Shown here: positions 23,281 through 36,140 of the stretch, piece after piece
Numbering within the stretch: the stretch's first letter is position 1
Layout of the letters: each line of letters begins with the position of its first letter
From: Turnera subulata
Taxonomy: Eukaryota; Streptophyta; Magnoliopsida; Malpighiales; Passifloraceae
Direction of reading: 5' to 3'
DNA length: 64,000 nt
Assembly (NCBI GenBank): GCA_028386065.3
Contig: JAKUCV010000176.1
Location: forward strand, 268,938 to 332,937
Position numbers and translations under genes: made by a program
The notes under the pieces: model-generated
Told to the model about the DNA's origin: nothing
Database searches by the model: none
What the model saw: only the letters and a program-made list of their open reading frames with translations

Positions 23281-24380
23281 AGATGAATACGAACAATGTT
23301 GTCTACTTCTGGGCCAGGCTTCGACGAGTTTGATATAGTGTTGGTTACCAAAGAGTCAAAGTGTCCCTACAGTAGTTGGGGGGTGATCCAAGCTTGCGTA
23401 CAACTGATAATGATGATTAGAATCGTCTTGCAACTAAGAGGTGTTATGAGGGTATCCAAGTTACGACTCCTGCGTTTCATGTGTCATTACTAAAGAAAAG
23501 TCCTAGACAAGGGGTTACTCTCTGCACTACTTTACCAAGACTGGGTGGTGATGGTCACATTGTGGTTGAAGCGGAATAAATTCCCGTATAGAAAAATCCC
23601 AAGTGATCAGGACTTGTAAAGAACTTAAACGGGGATCATCACCATCCAGCAGTGAAAGATCAACTCACCTATTGCTATTCTTGATCAAGAAATAGTTCCG
23701 AGAAACAATATGGCTGTGACCCAAGTTTTAGTTCAACGGTCCAACTTGGCTCCAGAGGATTCTACTTGGGAGGATTTTGCATTCATTCGGGCTCAATTAT
23801 TATTGCTTGATCATTGGTGTGGGCTGCTGGGAGCCTGGGATTCTTGGCATTGACTTGAGTTGAGTTGGTGTCGTATTATTCAACGAATTCTGGGTGTCAG
23901 TTTATTTCCTTTCTATTATGTCTATTCAGTTGTTTTGATTTCTTGTTATAGTTGAATCCTTGGGACAAAAGAATATATATATGTATATTTTGATACAAGT
24001 GTACGGCTAGCTAAATTCCACACCCTCGATTGAACCAAAGACTTCAAGCCACTGCACCAAAGTGGTGCTGGCGGGACAAGGATAGGTCAATAAGACATTG
24101 TATTACATGTCGTCCCTCTTTATCTGTTTAAGGATTGGGTTGTTAGGAGAGAAGCATGTGTCAATTGGCTATAGTGACGTGGCTAATGCTATTTAGTCAT
24201 CCCTGTACTGTACGCAGATGAGATACAGTTTTTGATCATTGCAATTGATTCGCCTAATCCTACACTCTCTTTCCTCTAAATCTCTCGATTATTCTCTCTA
24301 CTCTGACTATTTTTCCTCTGATCTCTACTCCAACCATAACAACGTTCAAAGTTCGAACCTGACGTATCAAATTGGTTTTC
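23281..24380 (+). mobile_element. Gypsy (chromovirus) 3' fragment, decayed
   Basis: On the + strand around 23465-23560 a broken frame reads PAFHVSLLKKSPRQG and GGDGHIVVEAE. A shifted frame at 23665-23800 reads ILDQEIVPRNNMAVTQVLVQ and then EDSTWEDFAFI. These match the integrase C-terminus and chromodomain-like tail of Reina-type chromoviruses. Stops and frameshifts are present. About 24120-24360 looks LTR-like (ends ...aaccataaca), but no partner LTR or target-site duplication was found. Everything upstream in pol is missing. Confidence 0.65.
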
Positions 24381-25297
24381 GTGTTCTAATATGTGTGGTC
24401 CGGATGATTTGAGACAGATATTTCAGATTTGAGTACTTAGTTTTTGTTTTGTTTTTGGGTACATCAGATATGGTAATCCTTTTAAGAAACGATAGGAAAA
24501 CATATTTGCTTGCTTGTCTTTCCCTCCACTTCACAATTAGGTGTCAATATCATTTGGGTGGGGAGTGGGTGGGTATCCCCCGATGACAGCTAGCTTTGCT
24601 TTGTTTCTTTATTTTTGATTCATAGAAAGCGATTTGTAGTAAGTAACAGTTGGATAGTATATCTACATCATTGTCATCAATTTATCTATTTACACTGCCT
24701 ACTGCCTAGCAAGGGCTGAAAACTTGGAATGAATTGAGACAAACAGCTGTAATTATACTTAACAAACCAGGTTAAAAGAAGTGGTGTCTACGTACAGAGG
24801 AATAATAGAAATGATAAGAGAACGAAATACTTAAATTTAGAAAACAGTGCTATTAATGAAAAAAATTGCAAGCAAATAGGATAGGACCAGTAACTAATCT
24901 CATTAAGTTCATCTGGTTTGTGTTTTTTCATATTTATGGGCTCATCTTTCACTCTCTATTTTTAGTTATCTTTCTTTTTGTTTTTTAGTACTGGGAAAGG
25001 TAAGTAAATTTGAAGGAATGAGGAGGCGGAGGTGTCACTGAAACTGTTCTTATCTGTTTCATGGTATTCTCTGTACTAGTAAATAATGTAACTAACAAAC
25101 ACAGAGGCAATAATGTAACAAACAAACACAGAGGCAATTGCAAGCTTGTTGTGTACTAAATATATTATTAGCTGTTTTCGTCAAAATCCAAACCCCACAA
25201 AAATCGATACTGTATCCGTGATTCTTCCCTGTCGTTTTTATACTCTCTTCCAACCTCTTTTCCTTCCACTTGACTGTAATTAACCATTGCCTCCTAC
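24381..25297. other. Upstream intergenic region of GH127 copy 1
   Basis: No gene. A short tandem duplication of about 28 bp (unit ending aacacagaggc) lies at 25083-25138. Confidence 0.5.
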
Positions 25298-25306
25298 TTA
25301 TAAATA
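25298..25306 (+). promoter_or_regulatory. TATA box of GH127 copy 1
   Basis: ttataaata within a context (cttataaatacca) that is repeated at 44706 in front of GH127 copy 2, which supports it as a conserved core promoter. Confidence 0.65.
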
Positions 25307-25370
25307 CCATCCAATTTGCCATTGCGGAGTTCTCATTATTATTCTCTTTTTATGCACAAACACCAAAACC

Positions 25371-25725
25371 TGATTCTTGCTTTTTACGAGTTGCTTATAT
25401 CATCAACTTTAAAGCCTTCTGTAGTTCTGTTTCATATAATTCTTCACGTGTCTTGGATTTTTCAGCCTGCCTGTCACTCTTTTCCTGTTGGTTTATTTGG
25501 TTTCTTGTCCCAACCCTCTCTCTTCTCCATGAGAAAGCAATTGAATTTCATGTTCCAGTAAAGATTAAGGATTTTTGCTTTCTGGGTTTCAATTTTTTTT
25601 TTCCTTTCTGGTTTAAAAGTCAATACTTTTGGAATTCAGCTCTGGAGCCAGGCCCAGTGTTGGTCTGGTCCAGTGTTCTGTATAATTTGCACAAGTTTGG
25701 AGTATCGTGAATCTGGGTTTTGGGT
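25371..25725 (+). other. 355-bp leader segment present only in GH127 copy 1
   Basis: Between caccaaaacc and tgtagttcaac copy 1 has 355 bp where copy 2 (about 44784-44790) has 7 bp. It lies between the TATA box and the ATG, so it lengthens the 5'UTR. It does not start with GT, so an intron is not obvious. Confidence 0.6.
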
Positions 25726-25806
25726 CTGTAGTTCAACATGAGCTGTTAGTTTGGTCAAAGTTTGTTCTCTGCTTCTGTAGTAGTCTCATTTTGATAAGAA
25801 GAAGAA

Positions 25807-28800
25807 ATGGACAGAGTGGTGCCCTCCAAGTTGTTAGTTTTAGTCGTCCTCTTTTGGCTATGCAATCTGGGGATGATGCTCAAGGAGTGTACTAACACTC
25901 CAACACAGCTTGCTTCACATACATTTCGGTACGAACTCTTGTCATCCAATAACGAGACATGGAAAGAAGAAATGCTTGAGCACTATCATTTGACACCCAC
26001 CGATGATTCGGCTTGGTCTAGTTTGCTACCAAGAAAGATTCTCAGAGAAGAAGATGAGTACAGTTGGCAAGCCATGTACAGAAAGATGAAAACTTCCTTA
26101 AAGTCCTCTGAGAATTTCCTCAAAGAAATTCCATTGGACAAAGTGAGACTGGACCCAAGTTCAGTACACTGGCGGGCTCAGCAGACGAATCTGGAGTATC
26201 TGCTGATGTTGGAGGAGGATAGGTTGCTTTGGAGCTTCCGGAAGACTGCAGGTTTGCCTACACCAGGCAAGCCTTATGCTGGCTGGGAGGCTCCAGACTG
26301 TGAGCTTCGAGGCCATTTTGTAGGTCAGTTCAGTTTGCAAATTTTTGTGATGATCATGGATTTACTGTCTCATTTCTGTTGTTTAATCTTTGTCTAATTT
26401 GTTTGAGTTATACGTCTTTGTTTCCCATTTGTTGTTAGAGTGACTGGGTGGTCTTAAATTCTCATATATACTCATTTTCTATTCCCATAAATTCTGGGAA
26501 GTTGTAGTAAGGTTCCTCTTAGTAACAGTTTCTAAGAGTATATGTCACCAGCATCACACGATTTCTGTGTGATTTTCTCTTCTTTCTACATCCACTTTTT
26601 GATAGAACAAGTCATTTGTAATTCCAGCTTATCCAATGACTCTTTTTGCGAAAGAAGACTTTCTTAAATGCTTCTTCAGTCCCTTTTCATCAAAAGAAAA
26701 AAGTAAAGCTTCTTCAGTTCCCTTTTCTAATTGTTAGGCTAAGAGCAATCGTATCTACTGTTTGAACAACTGTTTCTTCATTTCTTCCTTAGTCAGCGGA
26801 GGTGCTCAAATTCCTGTGACCAAAAACATTCCAAAATTTGAGCGCGTGTGCTTTAACTTGGTGATGGCATGTGAATATTAGTCATTAGCATGTAGCCTGC
26901 TGGTGAAACGTACACTGCAGACTTTATATCTTTCTGTAGTATAAACTTTTTTGGCACTTACTATCATTTCACTGGAAGCTGAGTTCCTTCAATTCTTTTG
27001 ATTTCATTTGATTAGTTCACACCAAATTCTATTTGGTATGGCAATTCAAAATGTGTCTATTGCTTTTTTTCTTAACGTTTAGGCAATGTTGTTAACGATA
27101 AATGAATTGATTTTGGCATCTTGAAGGACACTACTTGAGCGCAACGGCACATATGTGGGCTAGTACTGGCAATGAGACTCTGAAAACAAAAATGTCCAAG
27201 ATAGTGGCAGTTCTCTCTGATTGTCAGCAGAAAATTGGATCAGGATATCTTTCTGCATTTCCTTCTGAGTTGTTTGATCGCTTTGAAGCAATCCGACCTG
27301 TTTGGGCTCCGTACTACACCATTCATAAGGTAGATTTGTCTGTTGGGAGATTCACATGACGAACTTACTTTTTTATATTTGGGGAGTATGCAATCACCTT
27401 TTGTCTTGTTGACTTTGACAGATCTTAGCTGGTCTTTTGGACCAATATACGTTTGCAGACAATGCTCAAGCTTTGAAGATAACAAACTGGATGGTTGACT
27501 ACTTTTACGACCGTGTTCTGAATGTTATAAAGAAATATAGTGTGGAAAGACATTATACTTCTCTCAATGAAGAAACTGGGGGTATGAACGATGTTCTTTA
27601 CAGATTATTCACCATAACTGTAAGTAAACCCAGCTAGGCAGTTCCCTTGGCTTCTCTTTTTCGCAGTTTGACTATATGTATCATCCCTGGAAATTGTTTC
27701 TAACATTTTTTCATGCTTTTACTTTACTTTTGGTTTTCCATCTTTGTTATCTCATATTTTAATTGTCTTACTTAATGTGGGAGTTAGAGAAAAATATTAT
27801 ATTTGAATTCCAATTTTTTCCTTGGAAGTTAGATGCTGGGGATATCTCTGATCAATGTCTCTGCATGTCTCTGTGCAGGGAAATCCGAAGCATCTAACAC
27901 TAGCTCACCTGTTTGACAAGCCATGCTTCCTGGGTCTGCTAGCAGTGCAGGTAATGATCATTAGGTTTTTACTGCTTATACTGTTGACTGTTGGTTTCTT
28001 GGGCTTGCTCTCCGTTTTGGTGTTAAGTATTGGATGCAAAGAAATTCTTATCCCTTTTGGTGTTTCACTTTTTGCTGGAATATAAGACAACTCATATAGT
28101 TGGTACACCATGTTCTAGCATTTTGCTACTGATGATACTGCCTCTTTGATTACATTGTCTTCAATCAAAGGAGCAGCTGATGCTCAATTGCATTTTCTAG
28201 GAATCGAAGTCTAAGAAATGGAACGACCACATGTCTAAACCAACAAATGATTGCTATATTTTCCTTTGACAAATTTTCTTTTGGTTTGCTTGTAGGCTGA
28301 TGACATATCAGATTTCCATACCAATACACACATCCCTATTGTTATTGGAGCACAAAGACGATACGAAATCACTGGGGATCCACTTTATAAGGTAAATTGT
28401 CTTCATAGAGCAAATCTAAATAGCAATTTCCAATTTTTTAGCCTGGTAGATTTATTGGTTTCTATGCTTCTCTTTTTAAAACTTTAATGATGGATTGTTT
28501 CTGTTCAATGCAACCATCACTCTGCGTCTTTGATAGAAAGGATGTAAACAAAAATATCCATATTAAATAACCTTTTTCAATTTATCACTTTGTGATATTG
28601 AAGCTTACTCTTCAACCTGATTCGTTAAAAGTTGTGACTAAGCAGGAAGCACATATGTAACAGTTAGCAAGCATGTCAATCTTTTTTTCTCCTTTTCTTT
28701 TTTCTCATAAGAAAAATTCTTACTTATTATTGCGCTGCGAACTTGGTGTACCAGGAAATTGGGACATTCTTTTTAAATATTGTTAACTCCTCCCACAGTT

Positions 28801-31094
28801 ATGCAACAGGAGGGACATCTGTTGGTGAATTCTGGTAAACATTGTTTAAACCTGTAACTTTTTTCAAGTGTTTTGTAGATGAGCTTTGTGGTTTGCTACA
28901 TATATTCTTTTCCTGTCATTCTAAAGTAGCTTTCTTTTTATGATCTGACCCATGTATAGGAGTGACCCAAAGCGATTGGCCACCACATTACGGACGGAGA
29001 ATGAAGAGTCATGCACAACTTACAATATGCTCAAGGTATGGCTATTCTTTTCCAGACACAGAAATGTAATTTAGCATGCTTGGGGTATCCTAAAATATAT
29101 CTTCTTGGCCACTGGCCAGTGTTCAATGAGCATTTCGTTTGTGAAGCGTGTTGCTTGACTTTGTTATCTAAGCAATGTCAAAATGATAACTGATAAAGAA
29201 GAGACTCTTGTGTAAAATCTTTACTAACACAAATTACACGCATAATTGATATGGGCAGGTCTCTCGTAACCTATTTCGATGGACCAAAGAAGTGGCATAT
29301 GCTGATTATTATGAACGTGCCTTGACAAATGGTGTGCTAGGCATCCAGAGGGGAACAGAGCCTGGGGTGATGATTTACATGCTTCCACTAGCTCCTGGAA
29401 GTTCCAAGAACCTAAGCTATCATAGCTGGGGAACACCATATGATTCTTTTTGGTGCTGTTATGGAACAGGTCCATATCCTTTACGCATTTTTATTGTTGG
29501 CTTGATGATTTGGATAGTTGCTGATTAATATATACCACTGTGAGATACCTCTTTGTCTAGGATTTGAAGAGCTTTTCTCTTTGCTCTTGCTCAACAGGAA
29601 TTGAATCATTTTCCAAGTTGGGAGATTCCATATATTTCGAAGAGGAAGGACAAGCCCCAGGTCTTTATATCATCCAGTACATATCAAGTTCCGTTGATTG
29701 GACATCTGGACAAGCTCTGATAAATCAAACAGTGGATCCTGTTGTTTCTACGGATCCTTATCTTCGAGTCACTTTAACATTTTCTTCAAAGGTGCTTGTT
29801 GCTACCATGAATAGAAAGAGTTAATCCTTACTATAATAGTCTTTTATGAGAAAATTAACCACTGATCCAATTCTATTTATGCAGGGCGCAGGGCCGTCTT
29901 CTACCCTCAATTTACGCATACCGAGTTGGACAAATTCCGATGGTGCCAAAGCAGTAATAAATGGTCAAAGTTTGTCCGATCCAGCTCCAGGTATGAAGTA
30001 GAATCATTTTATTCATTCTGCTTTTTTTGATAATATCATTTTATTCATTCTGTTGCATTTTACTTTTCAGTACAATTTCATCCACTTCATCTGATAAAGA
30101 GTGCGTTTGAAACATTTTGCATGCAATTTCTTTAAAAATTTTAGACCTAACACAGAGTGTTCCTGATGCAGGCAATTTCTTGTCAGTAACTAGGAAGTGG
30201 GCTACTGGGGACAAATTATCCCTCCAGTTTCCCCTTGTTTTAAGAACAGAAACCATTAAAGGTATTTCAAACGAGAGCTTGGTTCAAAGTTTTGCTTTTG
30301 GTATTTATATAACCTTGAAATGAAGATTATGTAACTGACTTGGTCATCTTAAAAAACCAGATGATCGGCCCGAGTATGCTTCTCTCCAGGCTATCCTTTA
30401 TGGTCCACACCTCGTTGTGGGTCACACAAGTGGTGATTGGAAGATCAAATCTGGGTCACTTTCGGATTTGATAACTGCAGTTCCTCCATCGTACAACAAC
30501 CATCTGGCATCCTTCTCTCAGGAGTCGCAAGATTCAATTTTTGTCGTATCAAACTCAAACCAAACTGTGACTATGGATAAGCTACCGAATTCTGGCACAG
30601 ATGCTGCTCTTCATGCCACTTTTAGACTCATCTTCAATGATTCCTCAGAGTCATCAACAGTTAAAGATGCTGTCGGAAAATCTGTCATGCTTGAACCATT
30701 TGACCTTCCCGGAATGTTGTTAGTACAGAAAGGAAAAGATTTAATCATTTCGGTGGCGGATTCTGCGGGTGGCAGTGACTCGACAATTTTCCAGTTGTTG
30801 CCTGGATTGGACGGCAAAAATGGGAGCATATCTTTGGAGTCAGTGAGCCAGAAGGATTGTTTTGTTTCAAGTGGTCTGAACTACACTCCTGGTACAGCTC
30901 TGCATCTTAGCTGCAAGTCGGGGTCACCAGACCCTGGATTCGAGAAAGGTGCTAGTTTCAAGATGAACAAAGGATTGAGTGCATACCATCCCATCAGCTT
31001 TGTGGCAAAGGGGGCGAGCAGGAATTTTCTGCTCTCACCATTATACAGTTTGAGGGATGAATCTTATACTGTTTACTTTCACTTTACTCCTTAA
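25807..31094 (+). CDS. GH127/DUF1680 beta-L-arabinofuranosidase-like protein, copy 1 (12 exons)
   Basis: Predicted to release beta-linked L-arabinofuranose, probably from arabinosylated wall proteins or sugars; that role comes from the family. Exons: 25807-26323, 27127-27329, 27422-27619, 27879-27950, 28296-28391, 28755-28834, 28960-29035, 29259-29469, 29598-29791, 29885-29990, 30172-30261, 30361-31094, all with GT-AG introns, giving 858 residues. Residues 7-26 are hydrophobic, a likely signal peptide or anchor. The GH127 domain covers about 100-600. By comparison with bacterial HypBA1, the acid/base is probably Glu387 in SVGEFW and the zinc site Glu405 and Cys407 in NEESC plus Cys480 and Cys481 in FWCCYG, with one of that pair as nucleophile. 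The C-terminal 170 residues resemble an AbfB arabinose-binding module. Copy 2 lies 13.8 kb downstream in the same orientation. Confidence 0.95.
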
Positions 31095-31890
31095 GAAGTT
31101 AGAGCAAAGCATTTAGATAGGATGCTGATGTTTAGCTCAACTGGATAATAAATTGTTCATATCGATTCATGATGAGCAGTAATATATGGTCTCTTGTATA
31201 CGTGATTGCCATGGAGATATAAGAGTGGATTCATGTTGGATCAGAACTTTTACCCCACAGTAAGATTTAGTATGGACCTGTTTGATAGCAATCAAGCTAG
31301 AAACTGGAGAATGAAATATCACGAGGCAAACCTTGTGTTTTTCTTATTGTCAGGAGTTGGTGATTCTCATTATCTTGCTAAAGATTCCCTGGCCCATGGG
31401 GAGCACCCTATAAGCATCTCGGTAACCTATAAGAAAGTCGCGTCATATTGCTTTTACACGGATTTCTTACGGGAAGTGTTAGTAAGAAAATCGTTCGATA
31501 GAAATTCGCTGCTGTAAAAAAGGGTGGCATAGCCGACTCTTTCCCAGAGAAACGCGTTATTGTGAGAAGCAGATCAAATTTCCCCCCATTTTTTTTCAAT
31601 TGAGAGCTCCTTTTCTATTCCCTCTTTCCATTGGCATACATGCACTAAGCAACTACTGCTTCAACTCCCCAAATCTGGAGTGGAAAAAAAGGGAAAAGGA
31701 GAAATGTTGAAAGCGAATGGAGCGAATGTGTTCATCTCTGGAAGTCAGTAGAGCCTTAATCAATAAATATATAACTTGATGGATTGCTTGGTTATTTATG
31801 TGGTACTGTGACGGTAACTATTAAGTGACAAGTTTACCTGGTGACCTATTATTGGTGGAGTTAGTCGGCGGTAACGTAGTGGCCATTGAT
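31095..31890 (+). other. 3'UTR and flank of GH127 copy 1
   Basis: The first 100 bases match the region after copy 2 (49061-49156). From about 31200 to 31385 the flank matches 56490-57000 instead, showing that the flank of copy 2 was split. No other gene seen. Confidence 0.7.
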
Positions 31891-31898
31891 ATTATATT

Positions 31899-32197
31899 CA
31901 GTGGCGGATCAAGTGGGGCAAGGAGGGCCAAGCACCCCCTAGGATTCAAGATATATATATGTGTGTATTGAAACTTATAATTATTCTAACTGTGGCTTGG
32001 TGGTTGCAAGTTGTTGGTTTCCCCTCAAGGTTCAGGGTTCAACTCCATGTTGAGTTATTTTGGCCAACTTTTCTGTAATTTTGCATACCTTTCCAGTTAA
32101 ACTCTTAATTTCTCATACTCTTTCAATTAAGTCCCTATAAATTTATTAGCATAGCGATTTTGGCCCCTTTTAAAATTTTTTTCTGGATCTGCCCCTG
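31899..32197. mobile_element. hAT-type MITE with 8-bp target-site duplication
   Basis: A 299-bp element with imperfect terminal inverted repeats (cagtggcggatcaag and the complement of ctggatctgcccctg). It is flanked on both sides by the identical 8 bp attatatt (31891-31898 and 32198-32205). It has no coding capacity and is related to 59611-59881. Confidence 0.9.
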
Positions 32198-32369
32198 ATT
32201 ATATTGGCAGAATTAGACATCGGTGATGGAGCATTCATAGCAGCAGGGCCCATAACTTAATAAATAGAAATACATATGATTTGATAGCTGGTCTTGTGCA
32301 CTGTTGCTTTCAGTGTATGTGTATTGTTAGCATTCCTGTTTTGTGTGTTGTCCTCATTTCTGTTAGCTT

Positions 32370-34840
32370 GTGGTAGGAGGAAGCTACTCATGGTATACGT
32401 AGGTATACTTTGTACCATGGATTTAATGAGTACCTCATTCTCAGCTCGTGATAAAGTAGTCTCCTTCCACCCATTGAGTTTTTTGCAGACATGGTCTCTC
32501 ACTGAACTGAAAATAGCTTTCTTGGATCGATCATTCACTGTGGGTAAGCCCAGATACTTTTAAAATCGGTCCACTGCCTTTGTCCCTGTCCTCCGTTGGA
32601 CTTCAATCGAAAACCGTTCTTCCATATTTCGGCTTAGGGAGAACTCTGATTTTTCAAAGTTGGTGCAATAACCCGATGCTTCCTCATCTGTTCTAATGAT
32701 GCGGACCAGAGCCTCTACTTATTGGACAGTCGCCCGGGCAAAAAGAAGACAGTTATCAGCGGAAAAACATGTGGTTAATAGGGGGAGCAGATTGTGCCAC
32801 CCGAACCCCATGAATCAAACCCTATTGTTCGGCCTGGTGGATCAGAGTTGAGAATCCTTCTGCATATAGGAGGAATAGATATGGTCACAAAGGATCCCCC
32901 TGGCGCAGTCCTCGTGTGGGCCTGAAACTAGAGCTTGGGATTCCATTGATTAGAGTAGAATAAGAAACCGAAGTCACACAATTCATAATCAAAGAAATTT
33001 GTCTCTCATAAAAAACTAACTTGCACATAATACTCTCCAAGAAAAACCACTCCACTCCATCATAAGCCTTACTCGTGTCCATTTTTAGCCTACGGTTCCT
33101 CTCTTCCCTTTCCTCTTCTTACGCATGTAATGAAAAATTTCAAAAGCAATCAAGCCATTATCAGTGATCAAACGCCCATGAACAAAAGCACTTTGGTTAA
33201 GACTAATAATAGAGGGAAGCATCTTTTCAGCCTATTAGCCAGGACCTTAGAGATTAATTTATAAAATACATTACAGAAGTTAATAGGACGGTACTAATGA
33301 CATGACTCCAGATTAGCTACTTTAGGAATAAGTGCAATAAAAGTTGAATTGAAATTGCTAAAACTATGATTACTAGCTAATAAAGAAAGAACAATGCTAC
33401 TAATACTAGGACCAGGAATATCCCAGAATTTTTGGTAAAAGATGGCAGACATACCATCAAGACCCTTGGCTTTTGTAGTATGCATTTGAGCAAGAGCATT
33501 GTCAATTTCTTCTTTGGTGAAATCACGAGTAAGAAGCCCATTCATCTCCTCCGTAAACGTTACTAACAATTAATGCTGTTACCCGATCAACTCCCGAACA
33601 ACCAAAGGAGGTGAACAAATTTTGGAAGTAATCCACCATTACCGTCACAATCTCACTCGCCTGTGTATGCCACTGCCCGGACTCGTCTTTGATTTTCTTC
33701 ATGGTATTGCATTTCTTGCATTGTGAGGCTTTACCATGAAAGAAACTTGTATTATAGTCACCTTCCCTGAGTCAAGATGCTCATGGCCATTGCGCCCACA
33801 TAACTTCCTCCTTCTGGACCAATTCATTCACTGCTTCGCTTACCCTGCTTATCACACTCCGACTTTCATTACAAACGGGAAGAGCCTGCAGTCTTTCCAA
33901 CTCTTTCCTATAGTCACGAAGTTGCCTGTTTACTAACCCAAAGTGAGAGTCATTCCAGGACTTAAAATGCATGGCACAGAAAGCTAGGCGATCAGTGATG
34001 GAATTAGGAGCAACTGTAACCGAAGAGAGACTCCATGCATCCTGCACCTCATTCCTAAATGTCTCATGACGCATCCACATATTTTCAAAACGGAAAGGTT
34101 AAGTACGACCCTGATTTATAGTACCTCTATTATGCATTTTTCGCACAAGTAGTGGAGAATGGTTAGAAAATTGTCGTGGTAGATGAATGACCATATGGTG
34201 TGGGAACATGCACTGCCATGCATTGTTTGGAATGCACCTATCCAGCATCTCGCTTGTATGTGAATCTTCATCCTGGTTGTTTTCCCTAGCGAAGGTATTA
34301 GCTTTGTAGCCTAAGTCACTTAACCCACAAAAGTGTAATGTATCTAAAAAAGTCTCCATATAACGGTAGTCACGATCCCATCCTCCTTCCTTCTTATAGG
34401 CATATAAAATTTCTTTAAAATCACCTAGTAGGAACCACGATATAGAAACATGAGCATGTAATTGCCGAAGCAATTCCCGGGTTCTGTATTTGTTCTGATT
34501 CTCTGGCCAACCGTAGACCCTCCTCAATCTCCACTCCTCATCTACCTTCCCACATACTTGGGCCTTGACATCAATATGGTGAAGAGACATGCTCGTAAGT
34601 GAGATGTCCCAAATGTCCTTCCAAGGCAACAACAGACCTCCCCTTCCGTCGATCGCCTTGCCCTTCACACTGCATTACCAACAAACCTGGTATTTAAGTC
34701 CATTATTGAGTCGTTGTGCTTCACTGTTTTTCAATATAGTCTCCGACAAGAACACTAGACATGGGAAATCAAACTGAAGCTGCTTGATAAGATTGTTCTC
34801 TGCCTGAGGACTTCCAAAATCTCGGTAGTTCAAAGAAAAT
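32370..34840 (-). pseudogene. LINE ORF2: endonuclease and reverse transcriptase, broken
   Basis: In minus order: APE-type endonuclease with WFLLGDFKEIL, LSDLGYKANTF and SNHSPLL (34660-34110); linker; RT with EEIDNALAQMHTTKAKGLDGM (about 33510), MDTSKAYDGVEW (about 33075) and GLRQGDPL (about 32890). The catalytic box near 32750-32770 reads FADN where FADD is expected, and the frame shifts just before it. Then comes NDRSKKAIF...SSFLLPQ to about 32370. Not functional. Confidence 0.9.
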
Positions 34841-35129
34841 AGCCTTTTTGCGCCCGGTGGGGCTGATTGTCAGCCCCCGCCAATCCCGCTAGACCTAAAG
34901 TTGTGTCAAAAACTAGCGAACCTCAGACCTTCTTTCCATGTCCTTCCCCACTCCATCTCATCCTCCATCCGTCAGCACACTTTCTTTTTCCAAGCTCATC
35001 AGAAACTCTTGGGATGAGAGAGCCCTGGCTCCCCGTAGCTAACCATTTCCATTTGCGCACACTGCCAAAATGGTCTTTATTTGCTGCAACAAGTTCCCCC
35101 ATATCCCTTGATACCTCCTGACTGATGAT

Positions 35130-36140
35130 ATTTATTCTTTATTTGCTGCAACAAGTTCCCCCATATCCCTTGATACCTTATGACTGATGATATTTATGCC
35201 CTCCCTCGGAGTATAACTCTCCTTGTCCTCTTGAGATACAGTAGTTGGGTTCTTATGCTCTCGGTTAACTCCTCTAAGACCAGTTGCACAGGATCCATGG
35301 GGCTTTACTTTGCCCAACTTCGTCTTCTTCCCCTGGTTAGCAGCTGGCCGAGAGTCTCCCACTATAAAACTAAGAAGCCCTTCCGGTATGACCTGATCCT
35401 TCGGTGGCTTATATGACTGCAATGCCACAAACTATTGGGATATTTGGTGGCCCTCTAGTGCTTGTCCTTGTCGTCCTTCCAACTGTATGGTGGGGTTTGG
35501 GATCACAACAGAGGTGGTTCCAATCTGAATAGCGCCGGTCTAATTGCTTCGAAGACCTGTGATATTTAGAACTTGGGTGAGATGATTCAAGAGCACTTCT
35601 CTATCCATTTGTGAATTTCTAGCTACCTCTCTCGTCTCCTCAACAGGCAATCAGGACATAATCACCCTCTACCATGTGGACATGTGGCGGGAAGCTTCCA
35701 TCTTCGCACTTTAGGGTTTGCGAGGAGAAGCCCGAAGCCACTCCCCATAGGTAATTCTTTCCTAATCATCCGATTCTTCACTCCGTCGATCATACTCCTT
35801 AAGAATATGCCCAAGCATTCCACATATATAACAAAAATTGGGGATACCTTCATAGCAAACATTAACTTCCAGAGTGTTGACTTCCCCTTTACGGGATTGC
35901 TAAGAACTTTCTTAACGGCTCCACATTTAATAGGATCCTTGCTCGAACAAACTTACCCTAGCCTGTTTCCCCTTCTCATCAAACCATAAAAACCGACCCG
36001 CGTTATTAGCTATATTTACCACATTGGTATTTGTCCTGAAGTTCAAAGGGATGTTTAAAATTTGAATCCATATGGGGGCTTCTGATAACTCCACCTGAGA
36101 CAAGACCTCCTCCCTAGAGATAGCATTCATAACCACCATC
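35130..36140 (-). pseudogene. LINE ORF1: DUF4283-like and zinc knuckle, broken
   Basis: Minus-strand fragments: VELSEAPIWIQILNIPLNF (about 36085) typical of DUF4283, then FVIYVECLGIF near 35835, which is a damaged CCHC knuckle. A lysine-rich C-terminal part lies at 35430-35130. Several frame breaks. A 46-bp duplication (ttatttgctgcaacaagttc...) occurs at about 35080 and 35140. Confidence 0.75.

Noticed and set aside
26324..26397. Continuation of GH127 exon 1 into a longer open frame
   Set aside because: The paralogue and the family sequence show the GT donor at 26324; the extra residues are intron.
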